Shown here piece by piece: positions 49,668 through 61,041 of a DNA stretch of 63,120 nucleotides. Source of the stretch: Bacteroidota bacterium. Its GTDB lineage: Bacteria > Bacteroidota > Bacteroidia > Chitinophagales > Chitinophagaceae. The notes beneath the pieces were generated by a model. The model was given only the letters and a program-made list of their open reading frames with translations. It had not been told where the DNA came from and searched no databases. The position numbers and the translations under genes were made by a program. Position 1 is the first letter of the stretch, and every line of letters begins with the position of its first letter. Where the stretch lies: positions 1 through 63,120 of the forward strand of contig BJGL01000003.1 of the NCBI GenBank assembly GCA_014190475.1, given 5' to 3'.

Positions 49668-51437
49668 GTGTCTGCATCCACCGCCTCTTTTTTTGATTGG
49701 AATTTGTTACGTCGAGTAATGGGCTATGCAGCACCTTACAAAACGCGTTTTTGGATTTCTGTAGTACTTGCTATTCTCCTGGCTGCGCTTACTCCATTAA
49801 GACCTCTATTGATTCAACGAACTGTCAACGAATATATAGTGGGGGAGGTCCCCCGTATGGTGATACTAGTTACGATGATACAATTGGGGATTATTCTTGT
49901 AGAAACAGCCCTTCGGTTTGGCTTTACTTTTCTTACAGCCTGGCTCGGTCAAGCTGTGGTGATGGATTTGCGAGTGGCTACTTATGATAAGATTCTTCGT
50001 TTACATCTATCTCAGTTTGATCGTACTCCGGTGGGAACACTCACCACCCGTACGGTGAATGATATCGAATCCATCAATGATATTTTCGCCGAAGGACTTG
50101 TACCGATTATTGCTGATATTCTTTCCATTGTATGCGTGCTTGCTTATATGTTTTCGGCGGATTGGAAACTAACCTTAATTGCGTTGATTCCGTTCCCAAT
50201 ACTTTTAATTGCTACCTATATTTTTAAAGAGAGCATCAATCGCTCTTTTCAATCCGTACGAAATGCAGTAGCCACCTTGAATGCCTTTGTGCAGGAGCAC
50301 CTGACCGGAATGTTTATTGTGCAAGCCTTTGCTGCGGAGCAATTGGAACTGGAAAAATTTAAAAAAATCAATCGTCAGCACCGTGATGCAAACATTAAAG
50401 CCATTTTTGCCTACTCTGTTTTTTTTCCTGTGGTAGAAATTGTGTTAGCGCTTTCCATTGGACTAGTAGTTTGGTATACTGCTAAAGAAGCCTTGGCTTT
50501 GCAGCAGAGTCAACAGGGAACTGTGATTGCGTTCATCCTTTGTTTGAATTTACTATTTAGACCCTTGCGGGTGCTGGCCGATAAATTTAATGTGTTGCAG
50601 ATGGGTGTTATTGCAAGCGAACGGGTTTTCAACGTACTGGATAATCCGGACGCAATACCCCCATTTACCAGTCAACCAACCACTGGTTTGCGTTTTAGCG
50701 GTAAGATTGAATTTGATCAAGTTCATTTTGCCTATGATCCTGCTGTGCCTGTATTAAAAGGTATTTCCTTTATTGCTCAGCCGGGAGAAACCATTGCATT
50801 AGTCGGCTCCACAGGGAGTGGCAAAACTTCAATTACTAGTTTGTTGACTAGACTATATGAGTTTCAGCAGGGTCAAATAAAAATCGACGACCTCCCCATA
50901 CAATCTTATGAATTGGAAACCTTGCGCGGTCAGGTAGGAGTTGTTCTCCAGGATGTTTTTTTATTCTCAGGATCGGTCTATGATAATATTACACTCCGCA
51001 ATACCTCGATTTCCAAGGATCGAGTGGAGGAGGCGGCTCGTATGATAGGCCTACATGATTTTATTTGCTCGCTACCTGGTGGTTATGATTATGATGTTCG
51101 TGAAAGAGGATTGACTCTTTCGCTTGGGCAACGTCAGTTGCTTTCCTTTATTCGGGCTTTGTTATACAACCCCTCCATCTTGATCTTAGATGAGGCCACC
51201 TCCTCGATTGACTCCGAAAGTGAGCAATTGATCCAACGGGCCATTGAAACGCTGGTTCAGGGAAGAACCTCCATTGTGGTGGCGCACCGGTTATCAACCA
51301 TTCGCAAAGCCAACAAGATCATTGTCTTGGAAAAAGGCGAAATCCTGGAAATGGGAACTCATGCCGAGTTAATGGCTAAAAATGGGCATTATGCCCAGCT
51401 TTGTAAGGCGCAATTTCCGGAAACGCTGGGGTCTTAA
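49668..51437 (+). CDS. ABC transporter ATP-binding/permease (MsbA-like exporter; GTG start)
   Basis: Walker A GSTGSGKTS; LSLGQRQLLSFIRALLYNPSILILDEATSSID; N-terminal TM domain. Confidence 0.93.
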   Translation: MSASTASFFDWNLLRRVMGYAAPYKTRFWISVVLAILLAALTPLRPLLIQRTVNEYIVGEVPRMVILVTMIQLGIILVETALRFGFTFLTAWLGQAVVMDLRVATYDKILRLHLSQFDRTPVGTLTTRTVNDIESINDIFAEGLVPIIADILSIVCVLAYMFSADWKLTLIALIPFPILLIATYIFKESINRSFQSVRNAVATLNAFVQEHLTGMFIVQAFAAEQLELEKFKKINRQHRDANIKAIFAYSVFFPVVEIVLALSIGLVVWYTAKEALALQQSQQGTVIAFILCLNLLFRPLRVLADKFNVLQMGVIASERVFNVLDNPDAIPPFTSQPTTGLRFSGKIEFDQVHFAYDPAVPVLKGISFIAQPGETIALVGSTGSGKTSITSLLTRLYEFQQGQIKIDDLPIQSYELETLRGQVGVVLQDVFLFSGSVYDNITLRNTSISKDRVEEAARMIGLHDFICSLPGGYDYDVRERGLTLSLGQRQLLSFIRALLYNPSILILDEATSSIDSESEQLIQRAIETLVQGRTSIVVAHRLSTIRKANKIIVLEKGEILEMGTHAELMAKNGHYAQLCKAQFPETLGS

Positions 51438-51499
51438 ACCTGGTCCGAAATACCCGGTTCAATTTGCCCGTTTTTCTTCGGTTTTTCAGCCCCTCACCC

Positions 51500-51514
51500 T
51501 TATCTTTGCGCAAA
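51500..51514 (+). promoter_or_regulatory. Housekeeping promoter core TTATCTTTGCGCAAA upstream of atpB
   Basis: TAnnTTTG; 15-mer identical to the serS upstream region. Confidence 0.55.
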
Positions 51515-51528
51515 ATTTCGAGGCAGGT

Positions 51529-53009
<1,481 letters not shown>

Positions 53010-53022
53010 GTACTGGTCACGT

Positions 53023-53070
53023 AACTACTGCGTCCGATGCACAGGGCGGATGACGCAGTAGTTCTCTTTT
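53023..53070 (+). terminator. Intercistronic stem-loop between atpE and atpF (attenuator/processing-type)
   Basis: AACTACTGCGTC-(17 nt)-GACGCAGTAGTT, 12-bp perfect stem, followed by CTCTTTT. Confidence 0.75.
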
Positions 53071-53093
53071 AAAAAAATGAAATTCATTATAGC

Positions 53094-53588
53094 ATGAATC
53101 TGTTAACTCCCGGTTTTGGTCTGCTGATTTGGACGCTGTTGGCGTTCTTGGTGGTCTTTTTCCTGCTTGCAAAATTTGCATGGCCGGCTATCATCAATGG
53201 ATTGCGCGAGCGCGAACAAAGCATCGCTTCTTCCTTAGAAACAGCCAAGCGTGTGCAAGCTGAAATGACGCAGTTGAAAAGTGAAAATGAAGCCTTATTA
53301 GCTAAGGCCCGTGAAGAGCGTGCACAGTTGCTGAAAGAAGCGCGTGAGACTAAAGACCGCATCATCGCTGAAGCCAAAGACCAGGCAAAATCAGAAGCCA
53401 ACAAGATTATGGCGGAAACACAAGCGGCTATCCAGGCGCAACAAATGGCTGCACTTACTGAGGTAAAAAATCAGGTGGGAAAGCTTGTGATTGAAGTCAG
53501 TGAAAAAATACTTCGGAAAGAACTTGAGAATAAGGCTGCGCAAGAGGCGCATATCAAAGGCCTTGTTGATGGTGTTAAAATGAACTAA
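53094..53588 (+). CDS. atpF: F0F1 ATP synthase subunit b
   Basis: N-terminal TM then long charged coiled coil; operon position. Confidence 0.94.
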   Translation: MNLLTPGFGLLIWTLLAFLVVFFLLAKFAWPAIINGLREREQSIASSLETAKRVQAEMTQLKSENEALLAKAREERAQLLKEARETKDRIIAEAKDQAKSEANKIMAETQAAIQAQQMAALTEVKNQVGKLVIEVSEKILRKELENKAAQEAHIKGLVDGVKMN

Positions 53589-53597
53589 TTCCACCCC

Positions 53598-54161
53598 ATG
53601 CCTAATCCACGTTTAGCTGCCCGATATGCCAAATCCTTACTGGATCTTTCCGTTGAGAAAGGTCAGTTGGAGCAGGTTTATGCTGATATGCAGTGGCTAC
53701 AGGACGTGTGCAAGAGTAGCCGTGATTTTGCTAACATGCTACGCAGTCCCATCATCAAATCGGATGTAAAGGGAAAAATTATACGTGCCGTTACACAAGC
53801 TCATTTGAGCGAGCTGACCCAAGCCTTCAATCAATTATTGGTAACGAAGAACAGAGAAAGTTATTTACCAGAAATCTGTTCTGCTTTTATCAAAACGTAT
53901 AAGGAGCAAAAGGGAATTAAAACGGTTCAACTTACTACCGCAACGCCCGCTTCAACAGAAGTGAAGCAATCCATTTTGGAGCAGGTAAAAAAATCCGGAG
54001 GTTACGCACAAGTTGAACTCCAGGAAAAAGTTGATCCCGCTTTGATTGGTGGCTTTGTATTACAAGTAGATGATAAATTGATCGATGCCAGTGTTGCTTA
54101 CGATCTAAAAGCCATTGCTAAACAATTTGAGAATAACGATTTTGTATATAAGATCAAATAA
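53598..54161 (+). CDS. atpH: F1 ATP synthase subunit delta
   Basis: [28 protein letters not shown]-terminal [25 protein letters not shown]. Confidence 0.95.
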   Translation: MPNPRLAARYAKSLLDLSVEKGQLEQVYADMQWLQDVCKSSRDFANMLRSPIIKSDVKGKIIRAVTQAHLSELTQAFNQLLVTKNRESYLPEICSAFIKTYKEQKGIKTVQLTTATPASTEVKQSILEQVKKSGGYAQVELQEKVDPALIGGFVLQVDDKLIDASVAYDLKAIAKQFENNDFVYKIK

Positions 54162-54178
54162 CAAGTAAATCAAGTTAT

Positions 54179-55759
54179 ATGCCAGAGATTAAACCCGATG
54201 AAATTAGTGCGATACTCAGACAACAGCTGAGTAATTTCAATGCTACGGCTGACCTCGAAGAGGTGGGCACAGTATTACAAATCGGAGATGGTATTGCCCG
54301 TGTATATGGTTTAGGAAATGTACGTTATGGCGAACTCGTGGAATTTGAAAATGGAGTACGTGCAATTGCCTTGAACCTGGAAGAAGATAATGTGGGTGTG
54401 GTATTGATGGGAGAAACAGGAGGTATTCAGGAAGGTGCTAAAGTAAAGCGTACCGGACAGATTGCTTCTATCAAAGTAGGAGAAGGTATGTTGGGTCGTG
54501 TAGTAAATACGCTTGGACAACCTATTGATGGTAAGGGTCCGATCACAGGTGATCTATATGAAATGCCATTGGAGCGTAAAGCACCTGGGGTAATTTATCG
54601 TGAGCCCGTAAAAGAGCCGTTGCAAACAGGTATCAAAGCTATCGATGCGATGATTCCAATTGGACGCGGACAACGTGAGTTGGTGATTGGTGACCGTCAG
54701 ACTGGTAAAACAGCCATCTGTTTGGACACGATCATCAATCAAAAAGAATTTTACAAAGCAGGTAAGCCTGTATACTGTATTTATGTAGCCATCGGACAGA
54801 AAGCGTCTACCATTGCCGGTGTAATGAAAACATTACAGGATAATGGAGCCATGGATTATACCATCATTGTGGCGGCTTCTGCTTCTGATCCTGCACCACT
54901 TCAATTCTATGCTCCGTTTGCGGGTGCAGCGATTGGAGAATTTTTCCGTGATACTGGTCGTCCTGCGTTGATCATCTATGATGATCTTTCTAAGCAGGCG
55001 GTTGCCTATCGTGAGGTTTCCTTGTTGCTTCGTCGTCCTCCAGGACGTGAGGCGTACCCAGGAGACGTATTCTATCTTCATAGTCGTTTGCTCGAGCGTG
55101 CCGCTAAGGTGATCAACGATACTAATGTGGCAAAGAACATGAATGATGTTCCAGATAGCATTCGTCATTTGATCAAGGGTGGTGGATCACTTACCGCACT
55201 TCCTATTATCGAAACACAAGCAGGAGACGTATCTGCCTATATCCCTACTAACGTAATCTCTATTACGGATGGTCAGATATTCTTGGAGACTAACTTATTC
55301 CTTTCTGGTATTCGCCCCGCTATTAACGTGGGTATCTCTGTAAGCCGCGTGGGTGGTAACGCACAGATCAAATCCATGAAAAAAGTAGCAGGTACTTTGA
55401 AGTTAGACCAAGCTCTTTACCGCGAGTTGGAGGCCTTCTCTAAATTCGGTGGTGACTTGGATGCTGCTACCAAGAATGTAATTGACAAGGGTGCTCGTAA
55501 CGTGGAAATTCTGAAACAAGCTCAATACTCTCCATTTACGGTGGAGAAACAAGTAGCTATCATCTATCTTGGAACAAACGGATTATTGAAAGATGTTGCT
55601 GTTAATCGCGTGAAGGAATTTGAAGAACATTTCTTAATGGAAATGGATAACAAACTTCCTGATGTGATGGCAGAATTCAAAAAAGGTAATCTGCCTGAAG
55701 ACGGTATCAAGAAGATGGTGGAGCTTGCTAAGGGCTTGATCCCCCAATATAAAAAGTAA
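54179..55759 (+). CDS. atpA: F1 ATP synthase subunit alpha
   Basis: [62 protein letters not shown]. Confidence 0.98.
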   Translation: MPEIKPDEISAILRQQLSNFNATADLEEVGTVLQIGDGIARVYGLGNVRYGELVEFENGVRAIALNLEEDNVGVVLMGETGGIQEGAKVKRTGQIASIKVGEGMLGRVVNTLGQPIDGKGPITGDLYEMPLERKAPGVIYREPVKEPLQTGIKAIDAMIPIGRGQRELVIGDRQTGKTAICLDTIINQKEFYKAGKPVYCIYVAIGQKASTIAGVMKTLQDNGAMDYTIIVAASASDPAPLQFYAPFAGAAIGEFFRDTGRPALIIYDDLSKQAVAYREVSLLLRRPPGREAYPGDVFYLHSRLLERAAKVINDTNVAKNMNDVPDSIRHLIKGGGSLTALPIIETQAGDVSAYIPTNVISITDGQIFLETNLFLSGIRPAINVGISVSRVGGNAQIKSMKKVAGTLKLDQALYRELEAFSKFGGDLDAATKNVIDKGARNVEILKQAQYSPFTVEKQVAIIYLGTNGLLKDVAVNRVKEFEEHFLMEMDNKLPDVMAEFKKGNLPEDGIKKMVELAKGLIPQYKK

Positions 55760-55767
55760 GCATTCCT

Positions 55768-56511
55768 TTGTTATCAGTCCGCGGACTCACTAAACGGTTC
55801 GGTGAATTCACTGCGGTGGATGATCTCTCCTTCAATGTAGAGCAGGGGCAGGTGTATGGATTTCTGGGTCAAAACGGCGCCGGAAAGTCTACTACTATTC
55901 GTATGCTACTTTCCCTAATTCGTCCTACTGCAGGAGAAATCAATTTTTTTGGCCAGTCACTCTTTACGCATCGAAAGGAAATTCTGTCTCAGATTGGAGC
56001 TATTGTAGAAAAACCTGATCTCTACAAATATCTGTCTGCGATGGAGCATTTGAATCTTTTTGCAAGATTTGGAGGACATCGACCTGATCCCAAAAAGCAT
56101 GTATTGTTATTGGAGAAAGTAGGATTAGCACAACGTGCCAACAGCCGTGTAGGAACCTACTCTCAGGGTATGCGACAGCGGTTGGCATTGGCTTGTGCCT
56201 TAGTGAATGATCCCAGCTTATTAATCCTGGACGAACCTACCAATGGGTTGGATCCACAGGGTATTGCTGATATGCGTCAGTTAATTCGCTCATTATGTAA
56301 AGAGCAAGGGAAGACGGTCCTTGTATCTTCTCACTTGTTAAGTGAAATAGAAATGATCGCAGATCGTGTTTTGATTATTCATAAGGGTAAAAAAGTAGCG
56401 GAGGAATCTATGGATTCTTTAACGGAAAAAGCAAGCCAGTTGAAGTTGCAAGCGCTTCCTGAAAAGCGTTATGTATTAGAAGCTTACTTTCTTTCCTTAA
56501 CCAGTCAATAA
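55768..56511 (+). CDS. ABC transporter ATP-binding protein (CcmA/NatA-like; TTG start)
   Basis: FLGQNGAGKSTTIRMLLSLIRPT; YSQGMRQRLALACALVNDPSLLILDEPTNGLDPQG. Confidence 0.93.
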   Translation: MLSVRGLTKRFGEFTAVDDLSFNVEQGQVYGFLGQNGAGKSTTIRMLLSLIRPTAGEINFFGQSLFTHRKEILSQIGAIVEKPDLYKYLSAMEHLNLFARFGGHRPDPKKHVLLLEKVGLAQRANSRVGTYSQGMRQRLALACALVNDPSLLILDEPTNGLDPQGIADMRQLIRSLCKEQGKTVLVSSHLLSEIEMIADRVLIIHKGKKVAEESMDSLTEKASQLKLQALPEKRYVLEAYFLSLTSQ

Positions 56512-57395
56512 TGTTTGGAGCTATTCTATATACCGAGTTATTTAAAATATTTCGCAGACCGCGGACGTATATTTCTTTTGGGGCAATTGCTGTAATTGTA
56601 TTACTGGTTCAATTTGCTTTACGTGTGAATGGAACAGAGTTCATTCGCTTCTTTACCGACAGTCAGGCGGATACTTTTGAAATACCGGAAAGTCAGATTC
56701 TCAATGGCTATTTTGTTTGTGTGGCCATTCTTCATTTGATCTTGATACATGTTCCTTTGCTGGTTGCCCTGATTGCGGGCGATATGATTGCAGGGGAGGC
56801 GCAGACAGGAACGCTTCGGATGCTCGCTGCACAACCGGCGTCACGTACTACTTTATTGCTAGCTAAATTTTCTGCCAGCACTATTTATGTGATTTTATTG
56901 TTGCTATGGATGGCGTTGTTTGCCCTGGGTGGAAGCTTGCTTTTATTTGGTCAGGAGGATTTAGTGGTGTTTCGGGAAACTGATCTGCATATTATCAGTC
57001 AGCAAGATGTGCTGTGGCGTTTTATCGCAGCCTTTATTTATGCGGCTCTTGCACTGACTATGATAGCTGCACTCGCTTTGTTACTTTCAGTTTTTGCAGA
57101 AAATGCACTTGGACCCATCGTAGCTACTGTTTGTATTGTAATTGTGTTTACTATTTTACAGCAATTAAAAGTGCCTGTATTTGAACAGACCATCAATCCA
57201 TGGTCCTTTACTACGCACATGTTGGGATGGAAAGGATTTTTTTATGTGGAGAAAACAAGCGAGGGAGTTACCATTAATGGTTCTGTTGAAAATCCAATGG
57301 CCTTGGTTAGAAGTGGGGCCATTCTAATCGGCTATACGTTTTTGTTTGTTTTGGTGGCAGAGCGGGTCTATCGTAAAAAGGATATTTTATGTTGA
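56511..57395 (+). CDS. ABC-2 type transporter permease
   Basis: Six-TM pattern; LVALIAGDMIAGEAQTGTLRMLAAQPASR; one-nt overlap with ATPase gene. Confidence 0.85.
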   Translation: MFGAILYTELFKIFRRPRTYISFGAIAVIVLLVQFALRVNGTEFIRFFTDSQADTFEIPESQILNGYFVCVAILHLILIHVPLLVALIAGDMIAGEAQTGTLRMLAAQPASRTTLLLAKFSASTIYVILLLLWMALFALGGSLLLFGQEDLVVFRETDLHIISQQDVLWRFIAAFIYAALALTMIAALALLLSVFAENALGPIVATVCIVIVFTILQQLKVPVFEQTINPWSFTTHMLGWKGFFYVEKTSEGVTINGSVENPMALVRSGAILIGYTFLFVLVAERVYRKKDILC

Positions 57396-58081
57396 GATTA
57401 TTTTGGATATGTGTGCTCTTACTGGGTAGTGGATGGAAGGTAAATGCAGCCATTGACCCGGCTACACTTTTAGCAGGGGTTAAGAAAAAGTATGATCTGG
57501 TTCGTGATTATACAGCCAGTGCGCAACTAAAAACAAATGTTCTTTTTATTAAAGCTCCACTTTCTCAGGTTACAGTTTATTACAAACGCCCCGACCAATT
57601 AAAAATAAAAAATCAGAAAGGCATTTCATTTGTGCCCAAGGGAACGGTCAATATCAATTTGAATAATGTGTTAGGGCTTCGCAATTTTGAAGCGATTGCC
57701 GCCGGAACTTATCAGGTGGATGGCGTTACTTGTGAAATCATCAAAATATTTCCCTTGAATGACGAGGAGGATATTACGCGTGCAACCTTGTATGTTGACC
57801 CCACTCGTCTGTTAGTACTAAAGTCAATCATTAGCACGCGTGAGAGTGGTACGTATCAAATTGCCATGCAGTATGGTGCTTATGCATCCTGGGGCTTGCC
57901 GGATCGGGTGTTGGTAGAATTTAATACACGCGAGTTCAAGCTGCCAAAAGGAACTACGTTAGATTATGATAACGGGTCTAGTAAAGTAGACGCCCCAAAA
58001 GGACCTCAGAAAGGGAAAGTGGAAATTTTATACCGTACCTATACCATCAATCAAGGCGTGGCAGATGCCATCTTCCGTTGA
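57389..58081 (+). CDS. LolA-like outer-membrane lipoprotein-sorting protein
   Basis: Signal peptide; KKYDLVRDYTASAQLKTNVLFIKAPLSQVTVYYKRPDQLKIKNQKG. Confidence 0.7.
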   Translation: MLRLFWICVLLLGSGWKVNAAIDPATLLAGVKKKYDLVRDYTASAQLKTNVLFIKAPLSQVTVYYKRPDQLKIKNQKGISFVPKGTVNINLNNVLGLRNFEAIAAGTYQVDGVTCEIIKIFPLNDEEDITRATLYVDPTRLLVLKSIISTRESGTYQIAMQYGAYASWGLPDRVLVEFNTREFKLPKGTTLDYDNGSSKVDAPKGPQKGKVEILYRTYTINQGVADAIFR

Positions 58082-59164
58082 TTAGTCTTCTAGTGCTTCA
58101 TCTTTGGCGTTCGCCAGCATGGCTCTGGAAGTTTTCCGAAGTGGGTTACTCCTGTTAGATGCATATCCTTTGCGCTGGTTGATAATGTCAATACAACCAA
58201 AAACAGCTGTCATGAAAGACGTGGGATCTGCAGTATTTTTTCCGGCAATGTCAAATGCTACGCCATGATCGGGTGAGGTGCGCACCACTGGAAGCCCAGC
58301 CGTATAATTTACGCCATCACCTCCAGCTATTGTTTTGAAAGGCACCAGTCCCTGATCGTGATACATCGATAGTACCGCATCGAATTGTGCATAGCTGCCT
58401 CTTGCAAAAAATGCATCAGCCGGGTAGGGTCCTACCGCCAGGATATTATTATTTTTTGCTTCTTTAATGGCTGGGCGAATGATAGTCTCTTCCTCTTTTC
58501 CAATTAAACCTTCATCACCGGCGTGAGGGTTTAAACCTAGTACTGCAATACGCGGCTTATCAATTCCAAAATCCTTCTGCAAACTATGATGAAGGGTTTG
58601 CAATTTTGAGAGAATCTTTTCCTTTGTCAATTGTCCAGCTACTTGTGCCACAGAAACGTGTTCGGTTACCAATGCCACTCGGAGGGTTTCAGCAGTCATC
58701 AGCATTACCACTTCTTTGACACCAAAAAATTCCTTTAAATAGGGCGTGTGACCGGTGTAGGCAAAATCAAAGGATTGAATATTTTTTTTATGAATAGGTG
58801 CGGTCACCAATCCATCAATTTGTTGTTGTTTTAAAGCGGCCACTGCTGTTTGAAGGGAAAGCACGGCATACTTTCCGCCCTCTGGAGTGAGTTGCCCGGG
58901 TTTAATATCTACATCCTCCTCCCAGCAATTGAATACATTAACCTGTTTATGATTGATTCGATTCAATTCTTTACAACTAGCGTAATTCAGGTTGCAATCA
59001 GGGATGGTTTTCTTATAAAAATTAATGGCTTTATTCGAAGCAAAAATTACCGGTGTGCAGTGGTCCAGCATCCGGTTATCCATAAATGTTTTGATGATCA
59101 GCTCAATGCCAATGCCATTCAGGTCTCCACAAGAAATGCCAATTACTGGTTTGGGTGTATTCAT
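58082..59164 (-). CDS. pdxA: 4-hydroxythreonine-4-phosphate dehydrogenase
   Basis: GISCGDLNGIGIELI; LVTAPIHKKNI; GLNPHAGDEGLIG; MYHDQGLVPFKTIAGGDGVNYTAGLPVVRTSPDHGVAFDIAGK. Confidence 0.96.
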   Translation of the reverse strand: MNTPKPVIGISCGDLNGIGIELIIKTFMDNRMLDHCTPVIFASNKAINFYKKTIPDCNLNYASCKELNRINHKQVNVFNCWEEDVDIKPGQLTPEGGKYAVLSLQTAVAALKQQQIDGLVTAPIHKKNIQSFDFAYTGHTPYLKEFFGVKEVVMLMTAETLRVALVTEHVSVAQVAGQLTKEKILSKLQTLHHSLQKDFGIDKPRIAVLGLNPHAGDEGLIGKEEETIIRPAIKEAKNNNILAVGPYPADAFFARGSYAQFDAVLSMYHDQGLVPFKTIAGGDGVNYTAGLPVVRTSPDHGVAFDIAGKNTADPTSFMTAVFGCIDIINQRKGYASNRSNPLRKTSRAMLANAKDEALED

Positions 59165-59213
59165 GCTTTTGAGTTGCCTGTAAAATTACGAATAATTGCT
59201 TGGCCAATCCGAG

Positions 59214-59221
59214 TACATTTG
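59214..59221 (+). promoter_or_regulatory. -7 element TACATTTG immediately upstream of rsmA
   Basis: TAnnTTTG ending 5 nt before ATG at 59227. Confidence 0.5.
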
Positions 59222-59226
59222 TAGCC

Positions 59227-59994
59227 ATGTATACCCTTAAAAAATCCTTAGGGCAACATTTTTTGCGCGACGAAAACATCTGCAAAAAAATTGTTGAGTC
59301 CTTGCAACAGCATCCCTTTACACAGCTGTTGGAAGTAGGGCCGGGCGGTGGTGCGCTCACCAAATATCTTATTCAACTCCCGGATATCTCTTTCAAAGCG
59401 GTGGAGCTAGATCAGGAAAAGGTTGAATACCTACTCCAAACCTATCCGGCGTTAGAAGGAAAAATCATTCACAAGAGTTTTTTGGAACTTGAGCCTCCCT
59501 TTGAAGGGGTGTTTACTGTGATTGGTAATTTCCCCTATAATATTTCCACGCAGATTCTTTTTCATGTATTAGACTGGCGTACGCAAATTGATGCCGTTAT
59601 CGGGATGTTTCAAAAGGAAGTTGCTCAGCGAGCTGCTGCTCCTCACGGAAGTAAAACTTATGGGGTGCTCAGTGTATTGATACAGGCTTTTTTTGAAGTA
59701 GAGTATTTGTTCGATGTAGCGGAAGGATGTTTTAATCCGCCTCCCAAGGTCAAAAGTGGGGTTATTCGATTACGCCCACGAAAAGCGGTACCGCCCATGC
59801 GAAGTGAAAAAGAGTTTACGACCTTAGTTAAAACTGCATTTAATCAAAGGCGTAAAACACTCCGGAATGCTTGCAAATCTCTTTTTGATTCGGCAACGCT
59901 ATCCGATCCCCTGTTTTTAAAGAGAGCCGAACAACTTTCTGTGGAGGAATTTGCCCAATTGAGTTTTCGTATGCGGCAGAGCGGGACTGCTTAA
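59227..59994 (+). CDS. rsmA: 16S rRNA (A1518/A1519) dimethyltransferase (start revised from 59200)
   Basis: KKSLGQHFLRDENICKKIV; LEVGPGGGALTKYL; VIGNFPYNISTQIL. Confidence 0.96.
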   Translation: MYTLKKSLGQHFLRDENICKKIVESLQQHPFTQLLEVGPGGGALTKYLIQLPDISFKAVELDQEKVEYLLQTYPALEGKIIHKSFLELEPPFEGVFTVIGNFPYNISTQILFHVLDWRTQIDAVIGMFQKEVAQRAAAPHGSKTYGVLSVLIQAFFEVEYLFDVAEGCFNPPPKVKSGVIRLRPRKAVPPMRSEKEFTTLVKTAFNQRRKTLRNACKSLFDSATLSDPLFLKRAEQLSVEEFAQLSFRMRQSGTA

Positions 59995-60009
59995 CTTTGT
60001 CGGTTCAAT

Positions 60010-60963
60010 ATGATTGCTGTTTCATCCCTACATAGTGTTTTGATTACAGGTAGCGCGCATCCTGTATTAGCCCGTTCTCTGGAAGTGGCTGGGTATGTGG
60101 TGGATCAACGTCCCACAATTACACAAGAGGAAGCGGAAGCTTGTATAGAAAATTATACCGGACTTATCTTAACTACTCGGATAAAAGCGGATGAAGCATT
60201 ATTGCAAAAAGCAGTGAACCTAAAATGGATCGGTCGGTTGGGTAGCGGTATGGAGTTGATCGATACAGCTTTTGCTACTCAACAAGGGATTATTTGCGAG
60301 AGCAGTCCGGAAGGAAATCGACTTTCAGTTGCCGAGCATGTGTTGGGTATGATCTTGGGACTGAATCATAAAATTGCAGCGGCAGATTTAGAAGTACGCC
60401 GTCGTCATTGGAGAAGAGAACAGAACCGAGGTACGGAATTGAGTGGTAAAACGGTTGGTATTATCGGTTATGGAAATACGGGTAGCGAGCTGGCACGATT
60501 ACTGGTTCCCTTCAACGTAAACTTGTTAGTATATGATCGTTTTAAGTCTGGTTTTGGAAATGAATTTGTGCACGAGTCCACACTGGAAGCTATTCAACAA
60601 CAGGCTGAGATCATTAGTTTTCATGTGCCGCTCACTGAATTGACCACCAACATGGTAGACACGGCTTTTTTGAATACACTACAAAGGCAGCCCTTACTGG
60701 TAAATACTTCTCGGGGGGCCATTATTCAACTAGAAGATTTGATTGCTGCACTGGAACAGGAAAAGTTACGAGGGGTAGCGTTAGATGTTCTTCCCAACGA
60801 GGATTTAAGCTCCTATACCCCCCTTGAAAATGAACAACTTGAAAGGCTAACTCGTAAGGATAATGTCTTATTGACGCCTCATATTGCGGGGTATAGTTAC
60901 GAGGCCTTTGAACGGATGTCCACCGTTTTGCTTGAAAAGCTGGGAATTAAAGCTGTTTTTTAA
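60010..60963 (+). CDS. D-2-hydroxyacid dehydrogenase family protein
   Basis: LKWIGRLGSGMELID; KTVGIIGYGNTGSELARLL; NTSRGAIIQLEDLIAAL. Confidence 0.92.
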   Translation: MIAVSSLHSVLITGSAHPVLARSLEVAGYVVDQRPTITQEEAEACIENYTGLILTTRIKADEALLQKAVNLKWIGRLGSGMELIDTAFATQQGIICESSPEGNRLSVAEHVLGMILGLNHKIAAADLEVRRRHWRREQNRGTELSGKTVGIIGYGNTGSELARLLVPFNVNLLVYDRFKSGFGNEFVHESTLEAIQQQAEIISFHVPLTELTTNMVDTAFLNTLQRQPLLVNTSRGAIIQLEDLIAALEQEKLRGVALDVLPNEDLSSYTPLENEQLERLTRKDNVLLTPHIAGYSYEAFERMSTVLLEKLGIKAVF

Positions 60964-60969
60964 AATTTG

Positions 60970-60977
60970 TATATTTG
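60970..60977 (+). promoter_or_regulatory. -7 element TATATTTG in the greA upstream region
   Basis: TAnnTTTG match upstream of the leader hairpin. Confidence 0.55.
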
Positions 60978-60985
60978 CACCACGC

Positions 60986-61024
60986 GCAACGCTTCGGTAA
61001 CCACTGAGGCGTTGCTCTTTTTTT
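60986..61024 (+). terminator. Terminator-like hairpin in the greA leader
   Basis: GCAACGCTTCGGT-AACC-ACTGAGGCGTTGC (13 bp with two G-U pairs) followed by TCTTTTTTT. Confidence 0.88.
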
Positions 61025-61041
61025 AACAACAAGCCAAGATC

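Noticed and set aside
53087-53404. Antisense ORFs inside conserved genes (here opposite atpF; likewise 239-466, 17891-18256, 23618-23974, 32963-33256, 54833-55168 and others)
   Set aside because: Mirror frames of strongly conserved coding genes with no recognisable domain or spacing logic
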